DNA of 64,000 nt. Source: Paracoccaceae bacterium (lineage in GTDB: Bacteria; Pseudomonadota; Alphaproteobacteria; Rhodobacterales; Rhodobacteraceae). Below the pieces are notes generated by a model. It was given only the letters and a program-made list of their open reading frames with translations, made no database searches and was not told the DNA's origin. The first letter of the stretch is position 1. Each line of letters opens with the position of its first letter. Location: positions 105,485 through 169,484 of the forward strand of contig JAIOYF010000010.1 of the NCBI GenBank assembly GCA_021741245.1, given 5' to 3'. The translations under genes and the position numbers were made by a program. This document shows, one piece after another, positions 27,474 to 36,437 of the stretch.

Positions 27474-27522
27474 AGCTGACTTTTTCCTTCAGCGAGGCTT
27501 TGGTAAGCTGACGCCGTCAGCT
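27474..27522. promoter_or_regulatory. AGCTGAC repeat cluster, possible operator
   Basis: AGCTGAC occurs at 27474-27480 and 27506-27512, exactly 32 bp apart (about three helical turns). The second copy is the left arm of a perfect inverted repeat AGCTGAC-GCC-GTCAGCT ending 10 bp before the next ATG. The layout suits a dimeric regulator such as Lrp or GntR proteins; it could also act as a small hairpin in the mRNA. Confidence 0.45.
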
Positions 27523-27532
27523 GGAGCACTCA

Positions 27533-28639
27533 ATGAAGATCGTCAAACTGGAAACCTTCGGGAATGAATTCGTGACCTTCGTCCGGGCCACGTCGGACAC
27601 CGGGGCAACAGGCTGGGGCCAGCTTTCCACCTATAACGCCGACATTACGACGACGATCTTTCACCGCCAGATCGCGCCCCATGCGCTGGGCACCGATGCG
27701 TTGGATTTTGCCGATACCCTTTCGCTGATTGGCGAGCGGGAGCATAAGTATCCCGGCAGCTATCTGCGACGGGCCATGGCGGGCCTTGATACCGCCCTGT
27801 GGGATCTGCGGGGCAAGGTGGAGGGCAAGCCCGTGGTCAGCTTGCTTGGTGGCACGCCCGGCCCCTTGCGGGCCTATGCCAGCAGCATGAAGCGCGACAT
27901 CACCCCAAAGGATGAGGCGGCACGGTTTTTGCGCTTGCGCGATGAACAGGGCTTTACCGCGTTCAAATGGCGCGTGGGGCGCGAATGTGGCCGGGACGCG
28001 GATGAATGGCCCGGACGCACCAAAGAGGTGATCGAAGGCGTCGCGGCCGCCTTGGGCGACGGGATCGACAAGCTGGTGGATGCCAATTCCTGCTACTCGC
28101 CCGGTCAGGCGATCCGCGTCGGGCATATGCTGGAAGACAACGGTATCGGGCATTTCGAGGAACCCTGCCCCTATTGGGAATATGAGCAAACCGCCTTGGT
28201 GCGGTCCGAACTTGCGCTGGATGTCACCGGGGGGGAGCAGGATTGTGAATTCGCCACATGGTCGCGCATGTTCGATCTGGGTGCGGTCGATATCGCGCAG
28301 CCCGATGTGATGTATATGGGCGGGATCACCCGCACGCTTGAGGTGTGCCGCATGGCGCAGGCCGTGGGGCTGAAGGTCACGCCGCATGCCGCCAACCTGT
28401 CCTTGGTCACGATGTGCACGATGCATCTGCTCAAGGCCATTCCAAATGCCGGAAAGTATCTGGAACTGTCGATTGAAGGGGCCGATTATTACCCGTGGCA
28501 ACAAGGGCTTTTCCAAGGCGATCCGTACCGCGTGGACGGCGGGCAGGTCATCGTTCACGACGCGCCGGGCTGGGGGATCGAGATCAATCCCGAGTGGTTG
28601 GCAGATGCGACATATCAGGTGTCGGACATGGCTGGATGA
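27533..28639 (+). CDS. Enolase-superfamily (mandelate racemase/muconate lactonizing type) enzyme
   Basis: A 368-aa acid-sugar dehydratase or racemase candidate. Metal ligands can be traced as LVDANSCY (Asp), HFEEPCPYWE (Glu) and TGGEQDC (Glu). The acid-base residues are FKWRVG (a K-x-R variant of the usual K-x-K) and KVTPHAAN (His) on the opposite face with AQPDVMYMGG (Asp). This pattern fits the MR subgroup, with acid-sugar dehydration more likely than lactonization. GGAG lies just before the ATG within an inverted repeat. A class V aminotransferase gene follows after 46 bp. The substrate is not predictable here. Confidence 0.88.
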   Translation: MKIVKLETFGNEFVTFVRATSDTGATGWGQLSTYNADITTTIFHRQIAPHALGTDALDFADTLSLIGEREHKYPGSYLRRAMAGLDTALWDLRGKVEGKPVVSLLGGTPGPLRAYASSMKRDITPKDEAARFLRLRDEQGFTAFKWRVGRECGRDADEWPGRTKEVIEGVAAALGDGIDKLVDANSCYSPGQAIRVGHMLEDNGIGHFEEPCPYWEYEQTALVRSELALDVTGGEQDCEFATWSRMFDLGAVDIAQPDVMYMGGITRTLEVCRMAQAVGLKVTPHAANLSLVTMCTMHLLKAIPNAGKYLELSIEGADYYPWQQGLFQGDPYRVDGGQVIVHDAPGWGIEINPEWLADATYQVSDMAG

Positions 28640-28685
28640 TTCATCACTTTTGCACTAGCTTTGTGCCAAAGAAATGGAGAAGCCT

Positions 28686-29810
28686 ATGCCCGGATTGCAC
28701 GCAAATGTTGACCCTGATGGACTGGAAGAGTTCTCGGTGGTGTTTACCGACCGATCGCTGAACCACATGTCCGCCAAATTTCAGGCCGTGATGCGCGATG
28801 TCTCGGGTATGCTCAAAGAGGTCTACAAAGGCTCGGCCGTGGCCCTAGTGCCCGGTGGCGGCACCTATGCGATGGAGGCTGTGGCACGGCAGTTCGGTCA
28901 GGGTAATGCGCTGATCGTGCGCAATGGTTGGTTTTCCTATCGCTGGACCCAGATTTTTGAGGCCGGCGGATTTGCGCAATCCACCACCGTGGTGATGGCC
29001 CGCCAGACCGGCAATGACCCGCGCGCGCCCTATGCGCCGCCCCCGGTGGAGGAGGTCTGCGCCAAGATCCGTGAGACAAAGCCCGATGCGGTTTTTGCCC
29101 CGCATGTGGAAACCAGCGCCGGGATCATCCTGCCTGATGACTATATCACGAAAATCGCCGCCGCCGCACATGAGGTGGGCGCGCTGATGGTGCTTGATTG
29201 CATCGCAAGCGGCTGTATCTGGGTGGATATGGAAGCGACGGGCGTCGATGTTCTGATCTCAGCCCCGCAAAAGGGCTGGTCGGCCAGCCCCTCGGCCGGG
29301 GTCGTGGTGATGAGCCCGCGTGCAGAAGAGCGTCTGGCGGCGACCAGTTCCAACAGTTTCGCGGTGGATCTGAAGAAATGGCGCGCCATGATGGCCGCCT
29401 ATGAGGGGGGCGGCCACGCCTATCACGCCACCATGCCGACCGATGCGATCCTTGGGTTCCGCGATGCGATGCTGGAAACCAAGACGATGGGATTTGACAC
29501 GGCCAAGGCGGCGCAATGGGATCTTGGCAACGCGGTCAGGGCCTTGATGGCAAAAAAGGGCGTGAAGTCGGTGGCGGCAGAGGGGTTTCAGGCCCCCGGT
29601 GTGGTTGTCAGCTATACGGACGATCCGGGTGTGCAAAACGGCTCCAAGTTCCGCGAACAGGGCTTGCAGATCGCCGCTGGCGTGCCGTTGCAAGTGGGCG
29701 AGGGCGAGGCGTTCAAGACCTTTCGGCTTGGCCTTTTTGGTCTGGACAAGCTTAAAGACGTGCCAGCAACCGTGGCGCGGCTGGAACGGGCGGTCGAGGC
29801 GGTTCTGTAA
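28686..29810 (+). CDS. Class V aminotransferase (alanine/serine-glyoxylate type)
   Basis: A PLP-dependent transaminase of 374 aa in the alanine-glyoxylate / serine-glyoxylate aminotransferase branch. The cofactor lysine sits in ISAPQKGWSASPSAGVV and the PLP-contacting aspartate in LMVLDCIASG. FAPHVETSAGI matches the family substrate region. An ATG exists at 28674, but its own sequence contains GGAG correctly spaced from ATG 28686, which is therefore preferred. It sits just behind the enolase-superfamily gene, suggesting a shared catabolic route. Confidence 0.88.
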   Translation: MPGLHANVDPDGLEEFSVVFTDRSLNHMSAKFQAVMRDVSGMLKEVYKGSAVALVPGGGTYAMEAVARQFGQGNALIVRNGWFSYRWTQIFEAGGFAQSTTVVMARQTGNDPRAPYAPPPVEEVCAKIRETKPDAVFAPHVETSAGIILPDDYITKIAAAAHEVGALMVLDCIASGCIWVDMEATGVDVLISAPQKGWSASPSAGVVVMSPRAEERLAATSSNSFAVDLKKWRAMMAAYEGGGHAYHATMPTDAILGFRDAMLETKTMGFDTAKAAQWDLGNAVRALMAKKGVKSVAAEGFQAPGVVVSYTDDPGVQNGSKFREQGLQIAAGVPLQVGEGEAFKTFRLGLFGLDKLKDVPATVARLERAVEAVL

Positions 29811-29822
29811 GATCACGTGGAT

Positions 29823-29848
29823 CAGGCTGGAAAATCGTTTCCAGCCTG
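29823..29848. terminator. Bidirectional hairpin between convergent genes
   Basis: A perfect 11-bp stem, CAGGCTGGAAA/TTTCCAGCCTG with an ATCG loop, lies 13 bp after the aminotransferase stop and 15 bp before the end of the opposing hydroxylase gene. Confidence 0.75.
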
Positions 29849-29862
29849 TCCTTGCCGAGGCT

Positions 29863-31086
29863 TCAGGGGGTGGTCGTCTTTGTGTCCACCGACCGCACGC
29901 CAAGGCCAACGCGCATCAGGGTTTGGCGCACGGGCCGCGCGGAATAAAGCGCTTCCAGCGCCTTTGCCCGCAGATCGCGCAGGCCCTGCGCGCCCACCAT
30001 CGACGCCCGGTTCAGCAGATCAATCCCCGTCACCCGCGCCTGAACATCCAAGTGCCGCTTGCGGTGATAGGTTTCCAGCATCTTGTCCGAGCCGATCTCT
30101 GCCGGTGCCGCTTTTGCCAGATCCAGCAGTTCCCGCAGATCGGCCAAACTCATGTTCAGACCCTGCGCCCCGATGGGCGGCATCACATGCGCGGCCTCTG
30201 CCATCAGCGCGCAGCGCTCGCCCGACATGCGCGCCGCGATCTGGCTGATGATGGGCCAGACCGTCAGGTTGCTTGCCAAGGTCAGGGGCCCCAGCACATG
30301 GCAGGACCGCAGGTTCATTTCGGCCTCAAATTCCGGGACGGGCAGGGCGGCCAGCCGCTCCACATTTGGGCCCGTTTCCATCCACACCACGGCCGAGGCC
30401 GGCAATCCATCGCGATCCGGCAGGGGAACCAAGGTGAACGGCCCACCGCTGCGGTGAATTTCGGTTGAAACGTTCTGATGCGGCAAGGGATGCGTGACGG
30501 CAAAGGCAAGCGCCTTTTGGCCATAGCGCGTTGTCGTGACAGGAATGCCAAGCGATTGGCGCACCAGCGAGTCGCGGCCATCCGCCCCGATGACCATGCG
30601 CGCCCGCACATTCGTGCCATCCGAAAGGGTGACCAAAGCCTCGCTCGCCCGTGTCAGGAGCCGGGTCGTGGCGGTGCCGGGGCGAAAATCGACATTGGGC
30701 AGCTCGGCCAGACGCGCGACCATTTCGCGGCGCAAAAGCCAGTTGGGCAGGTTCCAGCCAAAGGGTTGGTCCGAAACGTCAGAGGCGTTGAAATCCTTGA
30801 TCAGCCTTGGTTCGGGCACAACGCCGCCCGCATCGATGATGCGCATGATCTGCAGCGCCGCCGCATGGGGAAACAGGCGATCCCAAAGCCCCGCCTCTTG
30901 CAGCACCGAGACCGAGGGCTGCAAGAACGCCGTGCTGCGCAAATCGGCACCGGCATCGCTGGCCGAGGTGACAGGGGGGCTTGGATCAACGCAGATGACC
31001 CGAAACCCGGCCGTGCCAAAGGCCGCCGCGGCTGTCAGGCCGGCCACACCGCCGCCGGAAATCAAGATATCTGTCTCAAGGCGCAT
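29863..31086 (-). CDS. UbiH/UbiF-type FAD-dependent monooxygenase
   Basis: A 407-aa flavin hydroxylase of the ubiquinone-biosynthesis type. The N-terminal FAD dinucleotide fold begins ILISGGGVAGLTAAAAFG, the DG motif is VIGADGRDSLVRQSLG, and the second FAD-binding segment is ALMAEAAHVMPPIGAQGLN. In the typical GD motif of this family GDAAH is expected; here it reads EAAHVMPP. KRHLDVQARVTGIDLLNR near the C terminus is characteristic of UbiH/F-like enzymes. The ATG at 31086 (MRLETDILISGGG) is chosen over an upstream extension. Ring position specificity is not decidable. Confidence 0.88.
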   Translation of the reverse strand: MRLETDILISGGGVAGLTAAAAFGTAGFRVICVDPSPPVTSASDAGADLRSTAFLQPSVSVLQEAGLWDRLFPHAAALQIMRIIDAGGVVPEPRLIKDFNASDVSDQPFGWNLPNWLLRREMVARLAELPNVDFRPGTATTRLLTRASEALVTLSDGTNVRARMVIGADGRDSLVRQSLGIPVTTTRYGQKALAFAVTHPLPHQNVSTEIHRSGGPFTLVPLPDRDGLPASAVVWMETGPNVERLAALPVPEFEAEMNLRSCHVLGPLTLASNLTVWPIISQIAARMSGERCALMAEAAHVMPPIGAQGLNMSLADLRELLDLAKAAPAEIGSDKMLETYHRKRHLDVQARVTGIDLLNRASMVGAQGLRDLRAKALEALYSARPVRQTLMRVGLGVRSVDTKTTTP

Positions 31087-31160
31087 GATCGTGGCCCTCC
31101 TGTCGCCCAAGATAGGGGCCAATGCCGCGAATGCGAGGCGACAAAGCGCCCCGGTCAGGA

Positions 31161-31811
31161 TCAACTTTGTGTCAGCCGCCGCAAGAAGGCCGTCAGATCA
31201 TCGGCGTGGTGGTGGATATGGGGGGCAGGGGCGGCCTCGGGGGCGATATGCACGGTGCGCAGGCCCATCTGATGCGGCACCGCCAGATTTCGGGGGTCGT
31301 CTTCGAACATCGCGGCCCGCTTTGGGTTCAACCCATCGGCGGCAAAAACCGTCTCAAAGGCGATTGCCTCGGGCTTTGGATGAAAACCTGCGTGTTCAAC
31401 GCCATAGACGGCATCGAACAGCCCGGTCAGGCCCCGCGCCTGCAAGACCTTTTGCGCATAGGCGGCATCGCCATTGGTGAAGACAATCCTGCGCCCCGGC
31501 AGGGCACGCAGGTGATCGGCCAGTTCCGCATCGGGTTCCAGAACCGAGAAATCGATATCATGCACATCGGCCAGATAGTCCATCGGCTCGATCCCATGTT
31601 CGCGCATCAGGCCCGCCAAAGTGGTGCCATAGGTCGCCCAGTAATGGTGGCGCAGGTGATCGGCGTGATCCCGCGCCACACCCAACTTTGCCATGACCCA
31701 ATTGGTCATGCGGACCTCGATCTGGTCGAACAGCCGCATCCGTGGCGGGTAGAGGGTATTGTCAAGGTCAAAGACCCAGACATCCACATCGAAGAAATGT
31801 TCTTGCATCAT
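31161..31811 (-). CDS. HAD-family pyrimidine 5'-nucleotidase
   Basis: A 216-aa haloacid dehalogenase-type phosphatase. Motif I is VWVFDLDNTLYPP with the nucleophilic Asp, motif II is RRIVFTNGDAAYAQKVL, and motif III/IV is AAMFEDDPRNL. The LYPP segment is typical of SDT1/YjjG-like pyrimidine 5'-nucleotidases, which remove phosphate from UMP or CMP. Two ATG codons open the frame (31811 and 31808); a GGGA just before them does not decide which is used. The gap to the upstream GntR gene is 119 bp and divergent. Confidence 0.88.
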   Translation of the reverse strand: MMQEHFFDVDVWVFDLDNTLYPPRMRLFDQIEVRMTNWVMAKLGVARDHADHLRHHYWATYGTTLAGLMREHGIEPMDYLADVHDIDFSVLEPDAELADHLRALPGRRIVFTNGDAAYAQKVLQARGLTGLFDAVYGVEHAGFHPKPEAIAFETVFAADGLNPKRAAMFEDDPRNLAVPHQMGLRTVHIAPEAAPAPHIHHHADDLTAFLRRLTQS

Positions 31812-31930
31812 TCCCGTGACCTAGCCCGTCTGACCCGATGCGGCAAGCTGATTGGGCGCGCCGCCTTGCCAAACCCTTATGGGGGGCTGTAGCGTGCCCA
31901 GTGTAAAGCAAAAGTGACGGGACACGGCTG

Positions 31931-32566
31931 GTGCAAAAGGATGCCTATACACTGATCCTCGAGGCGATCGAGGCGGGGGTTTACAAGCCCGGCGACAGGC
32001 TGGTCGAATCCGAACTGGCAGAGCGGCTGGGTGTCAGCCGGACCCCGGTGCGCGAGGCGCTACAGCGGTTGGAAACCCAAGCGATGCTGACGCGGGACGG
32101 GCGCAGCCTGATCGTGGCAAGTCTGGATCATAACCAACTGGCCGAACTTTATGCCGTGCGGACCGAGTTGGAGGGGCTTGCCGCCCGGCTGGCGGCCCGC
32201 CATGCGACTGATGAGGAAATCCGGGTGCTGCGCGCCATGGTGGAAGATGATCGCAAGCTGCTGGGAGATCCGCTTGGGCTGAGCCGGGCGAACAAACGCT
32301 TTCACCATCAGGTGCATCTGGCCAGCCATAACCGATTCCTCGTGCAGCAATTGGATTTGGTCCATCGCTCCATGGCGCTTATGGCGACCACTTCTCTTGC
32401 CGCCGAGGGGCGGAGTGAGATTGCGCTGGCCGAGCATGACCGGATTGTTGCGGCCATTGAAGCGCATGATGGCGAGGGGGCCTATCAGGCCTTGAAAACC
32501 CATATCAGCCGCGCCTTTGAGACGCGGCTTCGGGTCGATGCGGGCGAGATCCGGCTGCGCAGCTAG
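31931..32566 (+). CDS. GntR-family regulator, FadR-type (FCD domain)
   Basis: A 211-aa transcription factor with an N-terminal winged helix (AYTLILEAIEAGVYKPGDRL, then AERLGVSRTPVREALQRLE) and an all-helical C-terminal FCD domain that binds organic acids, often via metal. The FCD histidines appear in NKRFHHQVHLASHN, AEHDRIVAAIEAHD and LKTHISRAFETR. The frame opens with GTG. The natural ligand and targets are unknown; the divergent nucleotidase gene is one candidate target. Confidence 0.9.
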   Translation: MQKDAYTLILEAIEAGVYKPGDRLVESELAERLGVSRTPVREALQRLETQAMLTRDGRSLIVASLDHNQLAELYAVRTELEGLAARLAARHATDEEIRVLRAMVEDDRKLLGDPLGLSRANKRFHHQVHLASHNRFLVQQLDLVHRSMALMATTSLAAEGRSEIALAEHDRIVAAIEAHDGEGAYQALKTHISRAFETRLRVDAGEIRLRS

Positions 32567-32591
32567 GCCACCGAAGGGTTAAAGTGGCAGG

Positions 32592-34514
32592 TTACGGCGG
32601 ATCGAAATGGCCGTGATCGGTCTTGTCCCAGTAAAAGGGGCGATAAACCATTTCCCAAGCCGCCTTATACGAGGCCAGCGCACCAAGCGAGAAATAGAAA
32701 TGCATCAAGGGCACCCAAAGCCGCGAAAACCGATGTCCCGATAGCCGCAGGCCAATCAGGCCGAGGGTGATATTCACCCCCTCGGTCAGCACAAACAGCG
32801 CGATCAGGCCAAAGGCAGCCCAATGCGGCAAGGCGCTGGCGATGGGGTGATGGAACCCGAAAGCCGTGATCCAGAACGACCAAAGCACGGGCAGCAGCAG
32901 GAATTGAGACAAGGTGCACAAGAACAGCACCTGGAAACCCGCGAATTGCCACGCCCCCAATTGCCGCCACAAAACCACCGGGTCGCGCATATGCGTGGCC
33001 CATGTCATCATATAACCCTTTAGCCAGCGTGAGCGTTGCTTGACCCATGGCAGGGCCCGGCAATTTGCCTCTTCACCGGTGACGGTTTCAATCAACTCTG
33101 TCCGATAGCCGTGGCGATAGAGGCGCATGCCAAGATCGGCATCTTCGGTCACGTTATGGGCATCCCAGCCCCCTAATTCCTCCAGCACGGCGCGCCGGAA
33201 AAACAGCGTGGTGCCACCCAACGGAATGGGCAGGCCCAAACGCTGCAGGCCCGGAAGGATCAGGCGAAACCATGTGGCATATTCAATGCAAAAACAGCGT
33301 GATAGCCAATTTGTGGTGGGGTTGTAGAAATCCAGAACGCCCTGAAGGCAGGCCACATCCGGCCCGCGTTCGGCAAAGCGGTGCACGACGCGGGTGATCT
33401 GATCAGGCTCTGGCGCGTCCTCGGCGTCATAGACCCCGACGATGGAGCCGCGACAATGATCCAGCGCAAAATTGAGCGCGCGCGGCTTTGTCTTGACCTG
33501 ACCATCGGGCACGACAACGATCCGCATCCATGGCGGCAGGTCGGTTGCGGCAAGGGCGGCGCGGGTCATATGATCCTCGGCCTCCACCACCAGAACAATG
33601 TCCAGCAATTCACGCGGATACTCCAGCCGCCCCAGCCTGCGGATCAGTCGCGGCGCGATATCGCTTTCGCGGTAGAGGGCCACCATGATGGACACGACAG
33701 GCAATCGGGCCAAGACCGGGGCGGGGCCAGAGGGCGCGCGGCGCAAGGTCGAGGCAAAGCCTGCCGCGATCTTGAGTGCGGTTGACAGCGCCAAGGTGAC
33801 AACGGCCCAGCCCACCACACCCCAAACAAGGGTCATTGGGGACAAGACGGCTAGAACAGACAAGATCAGTCCAAGAAGGAAAAGCGGCACAAACAAGCGT
33901 CTGCCCGCCAGATTGCGGCAGCTTTCGGCGGCGCAAACACGGGTTTCGGCGGCCCGCGCGAGGCTTTTCCCGCGATAGGCAAGGATGGTCTGCTCAATCT
34001 CTTGTGCGGGGGCAATGGCCATGGCGACGGGGCCAAAAACCTCGGTCAGTTTGGCGCGGTGGCGTTCAAACTCCTCTGGCTGCGCGGTGGCGATCACCGT
34101 CACCGCCCCGGTCTGACGCCAAGGCAACAGGCTGTTGCGCAAACAGAAATTCCCGCCAATCCTGTCGATAAGACGGATGTCGGGCTTGGCGGCCATAGGA
34201 TGGATCACTTCGGTTTTCCAATGGCGGGCCAACGCCACACAAAGCTCATCCGGGCCGATGAGGTCGCGTGACACCAAGATATCTGTCAAGCGGCCGCTGC
34301 GTCGGGCGTGCAGGGCCAGTGCACGCACCATTTCATCCGGCGCAATCAGACCATCGCGCAGCAAGGCCACGCCCAGCGTATCCGCAGGGCTGGGCCTTTC
34401 GGCGGCAGGACGCAACTTGGCTGCGGGCAGTGCTTGCCGCAGGTCTTTTGCCAGATGATCTTGGGACAGGGCTTGCAGCTTGGGACTCCTCAGCGCTTTG
34501 GCCGAGGGTCCCAT
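32592..34514 (-). CDS. MshEN-domain GT2 glycosyltransferase (polysaccharide synthase-like)
   Basis: A 640-aa membrane-bound processive-type glycosyltransferase. Residues about 40-190 form an MshEN (GspE N-terminal-like) domain with two degenerate copies of the c-di-GMP motif, LGVALLRDGLIAPDEMVRAL and GRLTDILVSRDLIGPDEL. After two transmembrane helices, the GT-A domain has VSIMVALYRESDI, GVYDAEDAPEPDQI, TEDADLGMRLYRHGY and KQRSRWLKGY (QxxRW). Further helices end the protein. The arrangement recalls NfrB, where MshEN links c-di-GMP to a secreted glycan. It is alone, with no neighbouring export genes; a role in a c-di-GMP-tuned exopolysaccharide is inferred. Confidence 0.87.
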   Translation of the reverse strand: MGPSAKALRSPKLQALSQDHLAKDLRQALPAAKLRPAAERPSPADTLGVALLRDGLIAPDEMVRALALHARRSGRLTDILVSRDLIGPDELCVALARHWKTEVIHPMAAKPDIRLIDRIGGNFCLRNSLLPWRQTGAVTVIATAQPEEFERHRAKLTEVFGPVAMAIAPAQEIEQTILAYRGKSLARAAETRVCAAESCRNLAGRRLFVPLFLLGLILSVLAVLSPMTLVWGVVGWAVVTLALSTALKIAAGFASTLRRAPSGPAPVLARLPVVSIMVALYRESDIAPRLIRRLGRLEYPRELLDIVLVVEAEDHMTRAALAATDLPPWMRIVVVPDGQVKTKPRALNFALDHCRGSIVGVYDAEDAPEPDQITRVVHRFAERGPDVACLQGVLDFYNPTTNWLSRCFCIEYATWFRLILPGLQRLGLPIPLGGTTLFFRRAVLEELGGWDAHNVTEDADLGMRLYRHGYRTELIETVTGEEANCRALPWVKQRSRWLKGYMMTWATHMRDPVVLWRQLGAWQFAGFQVLFLCTLSQFLLLPVLWSFWITAFGFHHPIASALPHWAAFGLIALFVLTEGVNITLGLIGLRLSGHRFSRLWVPLMHFYFSLGALASYKAAWEMVYRPFYWDKTDHGHFDPP

Positions 34515-34589
34515 ATGCTGGTTAACGTATGCTTAACGGCCGCCACACGCGCCGGAAAGTCTTGTCGGGCAAAGTCTTGGTAGGCGGGG

Positions 34590-35750
34590 TCAGGCGGCGC
34601 GTCGTGCAACCATGGCTTGGGCAAAGCGCTCAAACAGGTAATAGCTGTCTTGCGGGCCGGGGCTGGCCTCGGGGTGGTATTGGACCGAGAAGATCGGCTT
34701 GCCATCCACGGCAATTCCGCAGTTCGACCCATCGAACAATGAGACATGGGTTTCACTGACGCCCGATGGCAGGGTCTGGCTATCAACGGTAAAGCCATGG
34801 TTCATACTGGTGATCTCAACCTTGCCGGTTGTCAGATCCTTGACCGGATGGTTCGCACCGTGGTGACCGTGGTTCATCTTGACCGTCCGCGCCCCAAGGG
34901 CGAGGGCCAGCATCTGGTGCCCAAGGCAGATGCCGAAAACGGGCAGATCGCGGGCCAGAACGCCTTGGATCATCGGCACGGCATAGGCCCCGGTCGCCGC
35001 CGGATCGCCCGGACCATTGGACAAGAAAACACCCTCGGGGTTCAGGGCAAGCACATCTTCTGCCGTCGCAGAGGCGGGCAGAACCGTGACTTCACAGCCC
35101 GCACTGGCAAGGCAGCGCAGGATGTTGCGCTTTGCGCCATAGTCGATAGCCACAACCCGAAGGCCTGCCCCCTCACGCCGGGTGTAACCTTCGGGCCAAG
35201 CCCAGCGTTTTTCGTCCCAACGATAGGATTGGGTGCACGACACGTCCTTGGCCAGATCAAGGCCGACCAGACCCTTCCAGGCCCGCGCCTTGGCCACGAG
35301 AGCCTCGATATCAAACACGCCATCGGGATTATGGGCCAAGGCCACATGCGGGGCCCCTTGCTGACGGATGGCGCGGGTCAGGCGACGGGTGTCAATGCCG
35401 CCCATGCCGATCCGGCCCTTTTGCACCAGCCAATCAGCCAGATTTCCGGTGGCGCGCCAATTCGACGGCTCCGTCGGATCCCATTTCACGATCATGCCAG
35501 CGGCGACGGGATCGCCCGTTTCGTCATCCTCGGAGGTGACGCCGGTGTTGCCGATATGGGGGAAGGTAAAGGTCACGACTTGCCCGGCATAAGAGGGGTC
35601 GGTCATGATTTCTTGATAGCCCGTCATCGCGGTGTTGAACACCAGTTCAGCCACCGTTTCCCCCGTGGCGCCAAAGCCGTGGCCGTAAAACAATGAGCCA
35701 TCCGCGAGGGCAAGGCATGCGGTCGGGCGGGGATTGGCGGAGGTGGGCAT
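34590..35750 (-). CDS. carA: Carbamoyl-phosphate synthase small (glutaminase) subunit
   Basis: Hydrolyses glutamine and delivers ammonia to CarB for carbamoyl phosphate, feeding arginine and pyrimidine synthesis. The 386-aa protein starts MPTSANPRPTACLALADGS; AAAGGAG lies about ten bases before the ATG. The amidotransferase triad is FGICLGHQMLALALG (Cys) and FSVQYHPEASPGP (His, Glu). The N-terminal domain has FNTAMTGYQEIMTDPSYAGQ. carB is not in the window. The ORF-track extension to 35810 has no support. Confidence 0.97.
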   Translation of the reverse strand: MPTSANPRPTACLALADGSLFYGHGFGATGETVAELVFNTAMTGYQEIMTDPSYAGQVVTFTFPHIGNTGVTSEDDETGDPVAAGMIVKWDPTEPSNWRATGNLADWLVQKGRIGMGGIDTRRLTRAIRQQGAPHVALAHNPDGVFDIEALVAKARAWKGLVGLDLAKDVSCTQSYRWDEKRWAWPEGYTRREGAGLRVVAIDYGAKRNILRCLASAGCEVTVLPASATAEDVLALNPEGVFLSNGPGDPAATGAYAVPMIQGVLARDLPVFGICLGHQMLALALGARTVKMNHGHHGANHPVKDLTTGKVEITSMNHGFTVDSQTLPSGVSETHVSLFDGSNCGIAVDGKPIFSVQYHPEASPGPQDSYYLFERFAQAMVARRAA

Positions 35751-35928
35751 CTGCGGCGACTCCTTTGGGCAAATTTCGCGGAAACTACGGGGGTATAGCG
35801 ACGGGGTCAAGGCTTTGGCGCAAATGGATTATGAAGGAAAAACAATGGCTTGATAAAATCGTGATAGGTTGTTCTTCTGGCTTATACCTTGTATTGTATC
35901 GCGGTGCATCATCTGGGGATATGCGGAC

Positions 35929-36387
35929 ATGTCACTGCGAGAAAGACTTCAGACGTCTTTGAAAGAAGCCATGAAGGCCAAAGAGGCAGAACGTCTGTCT
36001 ACCCTGCGCCTGATCAACGCCGCCATCAAGGACCGAGAGATCGCCGCGCGCGGCGAAAGTGGTGATATTGAGGTCGGCGAGGCCGATATTCTGGCCATTC
36101 TGGGCAAGATGGTCAAACAGCGCCACGAATCCGCGCGCGCCTATGAAGAGGGCGGCCGTCTGGAACTGGCCGAAAAGGAAATGGCCGAAATCGGGGTCAT
36201 TGAAGAGTTTCTGCCGCGGCAACTTTCGGCTGATGAGGTCGAAGCTGCCATGGTATCGGCGATTGCCGAGGCGAGTGCCTCCAGCATCCGGGATATGGGC
36301 AAGGTCATGGCCGTGCTCAAAGGCAAGTACACGGGCCAGATGGATTTTGGCACTGTCGGACCCATGGTAAAGGCCCGGTTGTCCTGA
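35929..36387 (+). CDS. GatB/YqeY domain protein
   Basis: A 152-aa cytosolic protein of the YqeY family, which shares the tail domain of GatB (Asp/Glu-tRNA amidotransferase). It is almost wholly helical: MSLRERLQTSLKEAMKAKEA, LSTLRLINAAIKDREI, IEEFLPRQLSADEVE and the ending GTVGPMVKARLS are characteristic. A role in tRNA-dependent amidation is often suspected, but direct evidence in the family is thin. A TTGTTC-N17-TATTGT promoter candidate lies about 32 bp upstream. The 20-codon ORF-track extension has no coding character. Confidence 0.9.
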   Translation: MSLRERLQTSLKEAMKAKEAERLSTLRLINAAIKDREIAARGESGDIEVGEADILAILGKMVKQRHESARAYEEGGRLELAEKEMAEIGVIEEFLPRQLSADEVEAAMVSAIAEASASSIRDMGKVMAVLKGKYTGQMDFGTVGPMVKARLS

Positions 36388-36437
36388 CAGACCTGTTCTT
36401 GGCGCGCCAGTCTTGCTGCCAAAGCGAGGTTGGTGCG

